Assembly (NCBI GenBank): GCA_003956705.1
Contig: QZCP01000423.1
Span: 186,001-250,000, forward strand
Length of the DNA stretch: 64,000 nt
Direction of reading: 5' to 3'
Source of the DNA: Brevipalpus yothersi
Taxonomy: Eukaryota; Arthropoda; Arachnida; Trombidiformes; Tenuipalpidae
A model generated the notes under the pieces. The model had not been told where the DNA came from, did not search any database, and saw nothing but the letters and a program-made list of their open reading frames with translations. Below, piece by piece: positions 12,400 through 24,000 of this stretch (position 1 is the stretch's first letter; every line of letters starts with the position of its first letter). The position numbers and the translations under genes were made by a program.

Positions 12400-13224
12400 A
12401 TGGCTAGTAGTCTAGAAAGTTTCATTAATTTACCGATTGATCCACGAACTCAAAATCTTGCTTTCCTATATTGCGATCCCATAATCTTACTAGTTATTTA
12501 TGCGATTTTGGTTTCTATCGATATTTATTCCCGAAAGCTTTCATATCTAAGCAAAAAGTTCAATTTGAGACCCATTCTTCTGATCTACAATGGTTCCATG
12601 TTCGGAAGCTATGGTACAGGACTTCTTGTGGGACTATTTGCTCTTGATGGTGGACAAAAGATCTTTGATTGTGACAAGATTGACACTAGTTCATCAGATC
12701 CTAAACTTCATCTTCAGCTAGTGGTATGTGTGGTGTTTCAAATTTTCAAGATTTTGAAGTTTCTAGAGCCTGCTGCTTACAGATTATGTGGAGAACCAGT
12801 TCCATTCTCAAAACTTCAACAATTCGAACAATTCATGGCTCATTTAGGTGGATCAATAGTGATGAGATTTCATCCAGGAAATTTTTTCGCTCTGGTTGTT
12901 GTCCTCGATGGCCTGTTCTGTTTGGTGTTTTACAGCAGACAAACTTTGGTTTTCGCAAGAGAGCTTCCACAACCAGGATCTAAGTGGAACTTTTTGATCA
13001 ATCTACTAATGTTCATGGAACGTCTTGGGCCCATGATTCAATCCTTATGGGGCTTCGGTAATCCTCGGTGCACAAATTTACGTCCTCTTCTAGCCATTCA
13101 ACTATTTTTATCTCTATGCGTCGGTTTACCTTGCTTTTTGTTTGAGAATTTTACAACAAAACATAATATCAAGAAAAGAATGGAAAGCGTTGAAGAGTCA
13201 GATAAAGAGGTCAAAAATGATTAA
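12400..13224 (+). CDS. ELO-family-like membrane protein lacking the catalytic histidine box
   Basis: A single-exon protein of 274 residues with about seven hydrophobic segments and the layout of very-long-chain fatty-acid elongases (ELO/ELOVL, ER membrane condensing enzymes). Family-like landmarks are RPILLIYNGSMFGSYGTGLL, matching the 'L-x-YN' segment after TM1, and VFQIFKILKFLEPAAYRL, matching the 'SKxxELLDT' helix. A Cys-containing loop and a final TM before a charged tail also fit. At the place of the catalytic HxxHH box, however, the sequence reads QFMAHLGGSIV, leaving one histidine. The usual MYxYY motif is LVFYSRQ. The protein is therefore unlikely to be an active elongase and may be a pseudoenzyme. 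The family call rests on topology and spacing and is less certain than the others. The start is the first ATG, in context ACCAAAATGG. Confidence 0.6.
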   Translation: MASSLESFINLPIDPRTQNLAFLYCDPIILLVIYAILVSIDIYSRKLSYLSKKFNLRPILLIYNGSMFGSYGTGLLVGLFALDGGQKIFDCDKIDTSSSDPKLHLQLVVCVVFQIFKILKFLEPAAYRLCGEPVPFSKLQQFEQFMAHLGGSIVMRFHPGNFFALVVVLDGLFCLVFYSRQTLVFARELPQPGSKWNFLINLLMFMERLGPMIQSLWGFGNPRCTNLRPLLAIQLFLSLCVGLPCFLFENFTTKHNIKKRMESVEESDKEVKND

Positions 13225-13230
13225 AATAAA
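13225..13230 (+). terminator. AATAAA directly after the ELO-like stop codon
   Basis: AATAAA begins one base after the TAA stop, so if used the 3' UTR would be very short. Confidence 0.45.
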
Positions 13231-13482
13231 TTTTCATGATTTTTTTCGATGGAGAAAAGATCAATTTTTCATTTACATAAGTTACAAGATGAGAATTGAG
13301 AGCAGCTAGTCACTGCGTTCAAAAATTATTAACTTGATTGAGAATTTGAGGTGTAAAAAATTGTTCAGCGCATTAAAAATTTCAACGGTGGATGAGTCTG
13401 AGAATTTAGAGTCGAATAAGTACTCAACAAGCTTTTCAATAAGCTCTAAATAATAACTTCAGTCAATAATTCAGCATTTGCA

Positions 13483-15281
13483 TTAGGGCCTTTGAGTAGT
13501 CCTACTTTTAAATGAAAACTTTTGGAGTGATTGAATGGATTTTTTCGTCAACTCTTGTTCAGAGGGTGGAGTATGATCAATGAGAGGTTGAGCAAGATTG
13601 ATAGTGTCTATTTGACATGGAGTTTCATGCTGGGAATCATAAGAGGCTTGAGATGAGGAAGGAGTAGATGATTGACTATCAAGACGATCACTGCTAGGGC
13701 TGAGTGTGACACTAGAATTCTCAAGAACCATAAGATTCGATAACCTCTGACGTCTCTTGTCACGCTCTTTTATCAGCACATTGAGACTTTTTGGAGGATC
13801 TTTTGCAACAGTAGAAGAGTTTTGAGAGCTATCTGACAGGTCTTTAAGATGACCTACAAGTCCAACAACTTGTGGTTTCACAGATTGTCGATACTCTTGA
13901 GATGAATTAGGAGTGAACAAAACTTCATCTAATTGAAATATTTCATTTCCCTCAACTTCTTGACTGGTGTGCATTCTTTTGCTTGGTTGTGATGAAACGG
14001 ATGAGATGGCTCTTTTCATGGAGTTTTTATTTGGTGGTGGCTCAACGATACCAAATCTCACATCAAGTGGATTGAAATCTCTTGGTTTGAAATTTTTGGA
14101 CCAAAGAGTATCATCTGATTCGTTGGGAGAATGATCGAATAGTGGAGGCCGATAGTCATCAATCACTTCCATAGTGTCTTTATCTACGTTTCCGAGAGCG
14201 AATTCGAGAGCTAGATCATCGTCGAGCATTGTTCCCGCATAATCGAGAGTCTTGGGGTCGACATCATCTTCATATGGATTGAGTGGCACCATTTTACGTT
14301 GGATAGGACAAAATACAAGCTGATACTTGAAGGTTTTTTCAGACTTCAGGAAGTTTTCAATGTAATCTGTCGAGACTTTGAGATTCTTCATCTTAAGATA
14401 AGTTGATAATTTTGGGAGCACTTTCCTCATATCATCACACACTGTTAGACTGAAGAACATTTTCGCCTTAGCAAGTCCGATACCAGGAATATTAGGAAGA
14501 TAATCACATCCGGAAAGAATGCACATTCGACGAAATTTTTCAAAAGTAAAATTAGATGACTTGAATCCTAAGCAATCGGTAATTTTTCTTTTTCGAGTCA
14601 AAGACCCATTACCATTGTTATCCATCTTAAACATCACATAATCACAACCGAATAACAATAGGTCAGAATCTTCAGTGATCACAAAATGTCCAATTTTTTT
14701 CTCCATTAAATAAGCTATCTGGGAATCAGCTTCATACGGAGCCACAATATAATCGATGTTTTTCTCACGACATGCGAGAATTAGCTTTCTAGCCATCTCG
14801 GGAGTTATTTCAGACACTCTTCTCATCAGATCAGTTGCCTCTGATTGTTTTCCTTGATGAAGTAAGCTTCTGATTTGAAGTCTTGTTTTATCTCGAGAAC
14901 TAAGAGGTGGAAAATAACATTTTAAGTGAGCTTCTCAAAGTTGTAAGTTATTGATGATCTGATAAATCATCGGTTAAAGAAAGGAGGGAAAAAAACATAC
15001 TCTCTACGTGCATCATTGGTGACACGTTTGGCTGGCAAAGCTTGACCATCGAATACGAGAATACACTTGATACCCATTTTTTGTAGAAATCTTATTCTAT
15101 TTAAGCAAAAATTTAAATAATGAGAAGTTTCTCTCTGATAAAAGAGAGCTTCTGCACAACCAACTGCTGCTCTATGAAGCCAACAGTAGGCATCAATAAG
15201 TGCAACACATCCCGATAGTTCACCAACATTCATATCTATACTGGCCGGTTTGAGAAGAGGTAGAAGTCCTTGGATACCCAT
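13483..15281 (-). CDS. EXO1: Exonuclease 1, paralogue A
   Basis: A FEN1/Rad2-family 5'-3' exonuclease and flap endonuclease acting in mismatch repair, DNA end resection and recombination in the nucleus. Two exons, 15001-15281 and 13483-14899, give 565 residues. The start MGIQGLLPLLKPAS is the canonical EXO1 N-terminus, so the ATG at 15281 is chosen. The metal-binding acidic residues are all present: D30, D78, E150 and D152 (APYEAD), D171 and D173 (TEDSD), and D226 (LSGCDYLP) with the helix-hairpin-helix GIGLAK. The tail after about residue 285 is Ser-rich and unstructured, and shorter than in vertebrate EXO1 (about 846). The second copy lies 1.1 kb upstream on the same strand with an identical intron position and phase, so the two arose by tandem duplication. 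Confidence 0.95.
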
Positions 15282-16417
15282 GATCAATATCAAATTAAAT
15301 ATGAATCAATAAACTCTCCGGTGAAGAAGTATAATCAAAAATTAGAAGAACAGATTCCAATCACAAGCCATTCACAACCGAGCACATTTCGATGAAGGTG
15401 AACACAAACACACACACACAAAATATTTCATTCCAATAGAAAGTGACCAGATAATCAATACATCATATTCAATTATTTTTCCCTTCCATTCATTTGAAAT
15501 ACCTATACATGAAAACAAAAGATTTCATTAAAAAAATCAAACCCAATTAACACACAACACTCACAATCAAGTGCAACATTGAAAGTGAGTTCCGTTGAAA
15601 AAGCAACCGAAACATTGGCCAAAGAGAGCAACTTTTAGGATTGAAAATTTTGAATACATCACTTTCGCGCGCTTCAACATGCATCTTGATAAGCGCGCCA
15701 ATCTTGCCGCTTTATGTAGAATATTTCTTTTCTCGTGATTAAGTTAATGAAATTAACGAGAAAACTCATTACCAGCTGAGGATCTTGAGAGGAGGGTATC
15801 ATTCTGAGAAAGAGGTTATTCCATAGAGAAGGTGATAGGAATTTTCTTGTGTGCGAAATTCTTCGAGGTATGATTACAACTAGAAAATATAAACTCGCTC
15901 TCTTAATTGGGTAGAGATTAATTGGGCAGCTATTTTTAGGGTGTACGCAGAAGGTTGAGAAGCTAGAGTTCTGTGAATAGATATACTACACGAGAATTTG
16001 GATCTGTGAGGCCTTCGGATTGCTGTGAATATGGGAAGAGTAATGAAAGAAAAGTTTTTTACACCAAACTTTCAGAATTAATGCAATAATTGAGACCTTA
16101 ATCATATTTTCATGAGAGGTATACAGTGAGAGATGGAAATGATCCGTGAGAGTGGAAAAATTTGGTTAAGATCATAAGCTTGAGGCAAAAATTGAAAAAG
16201 AATTAGCAACGAGCAAATAGCTAGTTATTGTCAGACTTTGTTTGAGGCCACTGAAACGATAAAGAGCACGGGTATCTCAGACTCCCAACTAGATTCTGCC
16301 AATAAGCTAGCAGTTGAGGTAGTTTCTTCATCTGAATTATCTCCTGGTTTCTTTGAAGATTATATAACTGGGTGAAATTGGAGTTGAAAACCATTATATC
16401 AGATGGGAAAATGTTAT
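15282..16417. other. Intergenic region between the EXO1 paralogues
   Basis: No gene seen. It holds the likely promoter of EXO1-A, including a GC-rich inverted repeat at 15667-15698, and the 3' flank of EXO1-B. Confidence 0.6.
15663..15698. promoter_or_regulatory. E2F-like palindromic site upstream of EXO1-A
   Basis: TTTCGCGC at 15663-15670 fits the E2F consensus. GCGCGCTT (15667-15674) is the exact reverse complement of AAGCGCGC (15691-15698), forming a GC-rich inverted repeat in AT-rich DNA. It lies about 380 bp upstream of the EXO1-A start. A cell-cycle promoter role is inferred. Confidence 0.35.
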
Positions 16418-17776
16418 TCATTTCTTTTTCTTGATCTGTTTTGATTTCTTGGCAGGCGGTGATGATGCGTTTGAATTTGGTCTCTTTGCTGACTCCATGT
16501 TTCGAGGAGGCTCGACTTTACCGAATTTGATGTCAAGCGGGTTGACATCCTTTGGCTTGTAGCCTTTCGACCAGATAGAATCATTGGAGTCATTAGAAGA
16601 ATGGTCAAATGATGGTGGTCGATAGTCATCGATCACTTTCATGGTGTCCAAATCAACATTCCCAAGAGCGAATTCGAGAGCCAAGTCTTCGTCGAGCATT
16701 TTGCCAGCATAATCGAGATTTTTGGGGTCAACATCATCACCATATGGTTCAAGAGGAACCATTTTACGCTCGATAGGGCAATATACTAGCTGATACTTGA
16801 AAGTTTTCTCAGATTTAAGAAAATTTTCTACGTATTCATCAGGAACTTTGAGATTCTTCATGTTGAGGTAAGAAGGCAATTCAGGCAGTTCCTTTCTCAT
16901 GTCATCACATTCTGCTAAGCTGAAGAAGACTTTCGATTTTGCCAGTCCAATACCATGAATGCTTGGAAGATAATCACATCCAGAGAGAATACACATACGA
17001 CGAAATTTGTCGAACGTGAACTTGGCTGATTTGAATTCTGGGACCTTTGTAATTTTTTGTTTTCGGGTGAGAGATCCTCTACCTTCCTTATCCAATTTGA
17101 AAAAAACATAATCACAGCCGAATAACAAAAGATCTGAGTCTTCTGTGATCACAAAATGTCCAATATTTTTTTTCATCAGATAAGCTATCTGAGCATCAGC
17201 TTCATAAGGAGCTACTATATAGTCGATATTCTTTTCACGACATGCAATAATCAACTTTCTAGCCATCTCATTTGTCACCTCTGACAATCTTCGCATCATT
17301 GCTTTGGCATCTTTCTCTTTTCCTTGTTTAAGCAAGGCAGCGATTTGAGCTTTCGTTTTATCTCGAGCTCTGAGCAAGTCGAAAAGACAATAATGATAAT
17401 AAAATAAGATCAATAATCAGTTATCATAAAACAATGTCCACAGTTGAACGATCTTGAAAGTATCGATCAAAAAGAATCAACGATAGGTGACATACTCTTT
17501 TCGTGCATCTTTGGTGCCTTGTTTAGCAGGTAAAGCGAGACCATCAAATACGAGAATACATTTGATGCCACATTTTTCAAGAAATTCCACTCTACCCAAG
17601 CAAAATTTAAGATAATGAGAAGTTTCTTTACCATAATAAAGATCTGTTGCACAGCCAATCGTGGCTCGATGAAGCCAACAGTAAGCATCAACCAGAGCAA
17701 CACTTCCTGTCAGCTTCTCAACATTCATCTCTTTACTGGCAGGTTTAAGAAGAGGTAGAAGTCCTGTAATACCCAT
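16418..17776 (-). CDS. Exonuclease 1, paralogue B (short C-terminus)
   Basis: Second EXO1-type nuclease. Exons 17496-17776 and 16418-17369 give 410 residues, starting MGITGLLPLLKPAS. The first exon is 281 bp, exactly as in paralogue A, and the intron follows the same Lys/Arg-rich segment in the same phase. All catalytic acidic residues (D30, D78, APYEADAQ, TEDSD, LSGCDYLP) are kept, so the nuclease core should be active. The protein ends soon after the core with a basic, nuclear-localisation-like tail (PAKKSKQIKKKK), so it lacks the long Ser-rich tail of A and any MLH1 or PCNA binding region there. The next 300 bases show no obvious further exon. Different regulation or partners are likely. 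Confidence 0.93.
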
Positions 17777-19177
17777 TATGGTCCGAAAAAGAGAGAGAAG
17801 ATTGTGTCCTCGATCGTGAACAAGTGAACAAAAATTGAAGAAAAGAAAGAAAAATAAGTCACATGCGGTTGATATCACACCAGCTCAATTGAATACAATC
17901 GAACAGTTGAACGAGCAAATTGAACACACAACTTATCAATTTATCACTTAATCAGAGAAATATCTCTTACTATTACTTTTACTCTCGAAAGTTAATTATT
18001 GACATACATGGCAAGGTACTCAAAAGTTGAATCCTTGAACCTTCCGATTTTTTGGTGTGTGTGTTTTGTTTGTGGATGAAAGAAGCCGGCGCAATTGCAT
18101 CAACTCGAGTGTGAAGAAGAGAGAAAAAAGAGCAAAACGGAAATGGGGCAAAAACCAGCCACGAGATCCTATCCGAGTAAGGATTATTTGAGCGCGGATT
18201 TCATAGTCGATCCGATTAAAGGTCCAATCCTTCGTCATGATCGATGGCCATTGGTCAATTTGATATTTCACTTCCATGATGACAATCTTGTCTCGCCTGT
18301 ATCGATGCATGGGTACTGATTTCCGCTGATCAATAGGTAGGATTGATGCTTTTCGATGACTGATTGGAGTGAATAAAATTGCCGGGAAAATTCGAAACAC
18401 CAGATAATACTGATATTCTGGATCTTTTGTTCCTTCGATGAGATAAATTCTCACCTGATATCAGATGAATGATATTTTACGGGTCATAAATCGGAATTAC
18501 TGTTATTGATCAAGCTGTAGAGGGGGTGTAGAAGACTAAATTTCTCATCTCTTCCCGCTCTGATCAGACTATCTGAGATGGAACAGGTCTTGAATCTGTT
18601 AGCTTAATTTTTAATTTCATTCATTGCCTTGAGAAAAACTTGTGGACTTCCATAGTCTAGGGAACATAATGAGCAAAAGAATTTGTTTCAATAGATGGAA
18701 ATCGTGGGAGATTCGAAAATCTCAGCTTTGAACTGTTTGTTCTGAGGGGCTAGCATTCTCTATTGTAAGAGCTTCAAGTTATCAAGCAGGTGTGAATTAA
18801 AAAAGAATTCTGCTAACTTAAGAACAGATAAACGATCAATAAATTGTTATTTCAGATGAATGGTCATAAATAACATGTACATGTCAAAAATTGAAAGTTC
18901 ATTAGGATCAACAGGGAGAATCTGGATGAGCTAAGGTTATATTCTTCGTGATTATCTCGGTTATGAGCAATGCGTATCCAATTTAAAAGAGCTTCACGAA
19001 GTTTTTTCAGATTCATTAGACAATTAAGAGCTTTACCAGATTTTCTTTCTTGTGGAGACCACACAGAAGGAATTGAGAAAAATGATCCAAATGGATACAA
19101 AAATTTTGTAAAAATCTATAGCTCAATGATTCAACAATAGAAAAGAATGAAAAATGGGCAAACGTGGGTAGTAATTG
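17777..19177. other. Region between EXO1-B and the ATP13A gene 3' end
   Basis: No recognised gene. Overlapping frames at 18,095-18,319 (+) and 18,020-18,454 (-) are open, but match no family and neither is clearly coding. The right part is presumably 3' UTR and flank of the P5B ATPase. Confidence 0.5.
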
Positions 19178-22100
19178 TCAAACCCGCTCTGAAGCCATCG
19201 ATGCTGGAGAAGAGAGAGAAATTCCAGACTCTGAATTTGATTCTTTTGAAGAGCTAGCATTCTTATCGAGAGATGTTTTTCCATGATAGTCCAAATCATC
19301 ACCTAAATCACCGATCATTCCATTAATTTGGGAATCAGAGAAATTAGGAGGTATGCTGCGAAGGAATACGCATAATAAGATTACAAGCTGTTCAATATAT
19401 CTATAGTATTGATAACACACCTGAGCCTTGGTGGAAGCCAATTAGTGGTGCTTCGAGTCTCTTTTTCAATTCTCTGATATGGAGTTTCTCCAGAAAAGGC
19501 TTTTTGCCATTCTTTTGATTTCAGCTTCTCGTGAATTAAGTAATCTACTATATAGGACTGATAGAAGAAAACAGACGAAAGGAGGGTTAAAACATGGAAA
19601 CAAAAGAGATACTCCAATCTCACCTCAGCGAAATAAGAAGCTGCAAAATTTAGAAATGCCAGGAAGAGGCACCACATCCGAAAATCTATGGGTATATCAG
19701 AAATTTCCAACTGAAAATGAACAAGAGATGTTAGAGATTTGCTCAGCAATCAAAAGAAGGGTAGATCTTACCTGCATGATTTTAGCCAGGGGTGGAAGAG
19801 GATAAACTATAAGATACGCTGTCACTATTGTCATGAAGATGATTGATTGCATAAACCACTCTGAAAAAAGAAAGTAAATGTTAGGTAAGAGGGTGAAAAA
19901 AGAGGTGTTTTTTCAATATTCAGAAATGAGTCTACATACTATTGGAAGTGATAGCCTTTCTGTATGGAGCACCCTTAGAGAAGACAAAAGCTAAGCTAAT
20001 ATATTGAAAGACTGATACTGCGAATATAGCATAATTATCATGACAAGCCAGATCCTCTTCGTTCTCAGGAATGTGGACTTGATACCAAGGTTGAGTCCAT
20101 AGGGAGACAACAGCAGACATCTGGAAAATGACAATTAGAAGTATCTGGAGAGCCAAGGAGCTAAGAGGAACAATGCCTAGGAGGGAGGACGGAGGAGGAT
20201 GTCTAGAAAGTTCACCAAAAGATTCGGTTCGACCAACTGCAAAAAAATAATGGAAAAAGGCCATTGAAGTCAATTGATTGTTAAATTTGGAATCTCTAGG
20301 ATCTTCCACCGTTTAGATTGTGAAAAAAGATTGTTTTAAATAAACTTACAAAGCATGAAGAACAATGCAATCAGGAATAGATCAATGTATAAGAACTCCA
20401 TGTCCGATAGATTGGATCGGAGCTATGAAAAGAAAGGAATGGATTATCAATATGGCTCTAATAGAACAGAGAGTTTTTCGAAAACAATCGCACCCAGAGT
20501 GGTCATGCATGAGGGTTCAACTTACTGAATATAGAATGAGCACAGAAACGAATTGTGCCAAACTGTAACAAGCCATATATTTTAGAATTCCAAACGCAGT
20601 AACTAGTGAAGCTCGACCTTCTCGTATAAGTATTGGAATACAGGATATGTTAGGTGTTTTGGATGTGAATGGTGAAGCTACTGATGCTTCGGTGTCCGAT
20701 AACGAAATTCCGGCGTGAGCGGCTTTGAGAGCCCCACAATCATTCGCACCATCACCACACATTCCCACATAGTAGCCAAGGTCTTGTAGAAGCTCGATAA
20801 GCTGTTGCTTTTGTTCAGGTCCCATGCGAGCAAAGATGGTTCCTCGGATTGCAACTTTGTTGAGAAGATCCGGATAGTATTCTCGGAGAGCATGGAATGT
20901 TTTCCCAGTGACAGCTACATGGAGTGTTTCCTCAGGTTCGATAGAGAGCTTCAAGAAATCCTTATTTTGCGATTGATGAGTAGTATTGGCATATCTCCAT
21001 GTGAGCAATGGTGGAGTGAGATCACATGATTCATGTTCAATAGCTTCTAGAAGGACTACTTGGTCATTTGGTTTGATCATCATACTTTCTCGACCAACAC
21101 TAAGAGCTGTAAGCATATTATCACCAGTGATCATGACAGATCGAATGTTAGCAGTGGAAAGTGTTTGGATTATGTAGGTTGTCTCTGGTTTGAGAACATT
21201 ACTCATGACGAGAAGGCCGAGGAATTCCAGATCTTTTTCTATTTCTTCTCGTGGCGCACGATGCAATTTCGAAGGAGGCAGAGACAAGACTTTTTGAGCC
21301 AGAGCCAAGACACGGAATCCTTTTTCGGTGTATTCCATGAGAACATTGGAAAAATTTACTGGCAGTGTTTCCCTAAGGCACATTTTGGATATCATCTCGG
21401 GTGCTCCTTTCGAATAGAGTGTGTATTCATCGTCACCTAGGAACTTGGTAATAACACTCATACGCTGAAGACTAGATGAAAACGGGAACTGACGAATAAT
21501 ACCGATCTCTATATCATTGATTACGTCATCACCAATAGCACACGAGGGTCCAGGTTTGACTATGCTTGGAGGGAGTAAATCATATTTGTTGGCATCATCG
21601 ATATCTGGTTCTTCTAGTACCCATCCTGAAGCTTGGAACATTTTGAGATCGAGAGGATCACCGACCAGATTGTCTCCAATGATGGTCAAAGAATGGCACG
21701 AAGCGAGACAAGCAAGGATTGGGTCGGCCTCAATTTTAGTCAAGTTACGCAGAGGAAAGCCAAATCGACCAGTAGATTTGTCTACAGGAACCACTTCATA
21801 GAAGCTGAGATCATCCTCAGTCAATGTTCCAGTCTTATCGAAGCAAATACAGTTCAAACAGCCACTGATATTGATAGAGCGAGGAGAAATGCAATATATG
21901 TTCGCCCGACGAAGTCTGGACTGAGCATAAATCACGCCAATAGTCATAGCGACAGGAAGAGCTGGTGGTACAACAACTGTTATCAAATCGAGTGCTTTGA
22001 TTAACATCCTTTGAAAAGTTTCTCCACGATTCATGTAGACGAAAACTGTGTAAATAAATCCAATTCCAGCCAAGAAAGCCAAGCATAAGACAAACTGCAT

Positions 22101-24000
22101 TATGTGTCTATTGAAATGGAAATCGACAGGCTTGGGGAACATAATTGATCGGACAAGTTCTCCCTTGGAAGTCAAAAAACCTGTTCGAATCACAACTGCT
22201 TTGACTTTGCCTCCATCGTAGTATCGAGTTTGAATAACTTTTGTTCCACAGAATAAAGTGTGTTTAGCATGTTCCTTGGGATTGTAAAATTCATCTTCAT
22301 GATAGAGCAGAGGAATTTTGGTAACTGGAACACTTTCGCCGGTGAGCATACTTTCATTGACGATGGCATTTCCATTGATCAAAACGGCATCACACTGCAT
22401 CACACAGCCATAAGGAGGAATGACGATGACATCACCTGGGACCAGTTTAGTTGATTCAATTTCTTCCACCTGATCCTTGCTCCGACACACAGTAACGGTG
22501 TCCACACCTTGGACTGTATCTCTCAGTTGGCGTTGGTTGCGACGAATTTGAATTAGACTTGACCCCAAAGAAACTGCAGACATGATAAGTATACAGGAAG
22601 CATAGTAGATGTAGTTGTCGAAGCACCATAGCATTATGCTGTATATCTGGAACACATAGAAGGGTTCCAAAACTTCATTGAAGAGTACTTGAAAAATCGA
22701 CTGTACTTCCACGATGATTGCATTCGGACCATATAACTTAAGCCTAGAGAAGCAAAGCAAAAGAACGCTAATTAGAAAGAGAACTAAACCAACTTCACCA
22801 TCTGAAACGCAACGTCTTTCGAGTATCGTTTTTTCATATGGATGAAAAAATAGTTCTAACCTTTCCTCCTGTTCTGGCGCGGAAAGACCTCGCTGTCTAT
22901 AAAAGAAGGAACAATCAACATTCACATCCAACCCACTGAGCCTAATAAACTCTTGTCTCTCATTCATCCAAATGTAACGAAGTTTCTTATTTTCGAAATA
23001 GATAATATCTTTGGTTTCTCCAAGTCCTCCCTCAGAGCTCTTATATATACCAGATGAAGACCATGGAGGATAAAAAGATTCAGGTTCATGATTCAGGACG
23101 GGTGAGCAGGCGAAAGAAGCTGAATCAATTTGTTTAACTTTTTCAACATAAATTTGACCATAAGAATCCTGAAATAACAAGTGGGAAAGGGAAAGAAAAA
23201 CCCAGAATTAATTGGTAATCATTCGGTTAAAGGGGAAATTCCATTTCAAAAATTATTGACCAAATATTTGATGAACATTCCCAGGAGAGGGATTAAATGT
23301 TGAAAAACAAAGAGATGAGAAAGTAGAAAAATGGTAGATAATTTTAGGTAATAAAAATCGAGGGAAAAAGAAGAGAATCCGAACGTACTATGAGTAATAC
23401 TTTGGTAGCATCTCTTAATTCACATCGTTTATGGGTGCAAATCAACATCCAATGTGGCTTCCAATGGAAGAGAAGTCGAAGCAAACCCAAAGTGCCGACT
23501 ATCAGGATCCATGTAATTGTTTTATGAATAAATGAAGATTGGTAGCCGTATATTTCCTGTAGGATTAGACAAATTGAAGGTAAGCGAGATAATTATGGGG
23601 AGAAGAAATGGAGTCGAATGTCGTCATGATAATCGTGAAGCAGAAGGAGGTATCATCAAATCGTCGAAGTGAATAAGGGTAATGGAAGGAAAGGTGAAGT
23701 GATGACATAATGACTAGAATATTGGCTATTTTTCTGCTTATGATTGATCATAGTAAGTTCAACAAGATTGAATATAATCACTATCAAACGAATAATGTAT
23801 ACGGAATGACTATGTGTACATTCAATAGTCAAGTGCATGCTTACCATCTGATCTTCTTGAGTTGGATTAACATATTCGACACCATCACGTAATCGTAAGG
23901 AACCATTAGGAGAGAAATTTCGTGCTTTATCTCGGCTTCCATTTGTAGATGTTGTATCTGGTGAATCAGATACGATAGATAATTCATAAGATTTTTCCAT
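19178..24000 (-). CDS. P5B-type ATPase, ATP13A2/3-like polyamine transporter
   Basis: A P-type ATPase of the P5B group (PPALP at 470-474 marks P5B), likely exporting polyamines from late endosomes or lysosomes. I read ten exons: 23845-24000, 23389-23556, 22861-23168, 20526-22743, 20350-20422, 19940-20236, 19772-19860, 19624-19710, 19421-19557 and 19178-19355. All phases fit and give 1,236 residues, close to ATP13A2/3. Motifs include LTGES (344-348), the phosphorylated DKTGT at D513, KGAPE (656-660), TGDN and the hinge GDGANDC (874-880). C-terminal exons supply the last membrane spans, ending in an acidic Ser-rich tail. The first exon (MEKSYELSIVSD) is cytosolic. The 117-bp intron 22744-22860 has a weak GTTAGA donor and no in-frame stop; splicing it joins EQEER to LKLYGPN, matching the family. 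Confidence 0.94.

Noticed and set aside
18020..18454. 144-codon minus-strand open frame and an overlapping plus-strand frame between EXO1-B and the ATPase
   Set aside because: The minus frame begins at GTG rather than ATG, resembles no family, and the opposite strand is also open over the same DNA, as expected from base composition. I left it as unassigned spacer.
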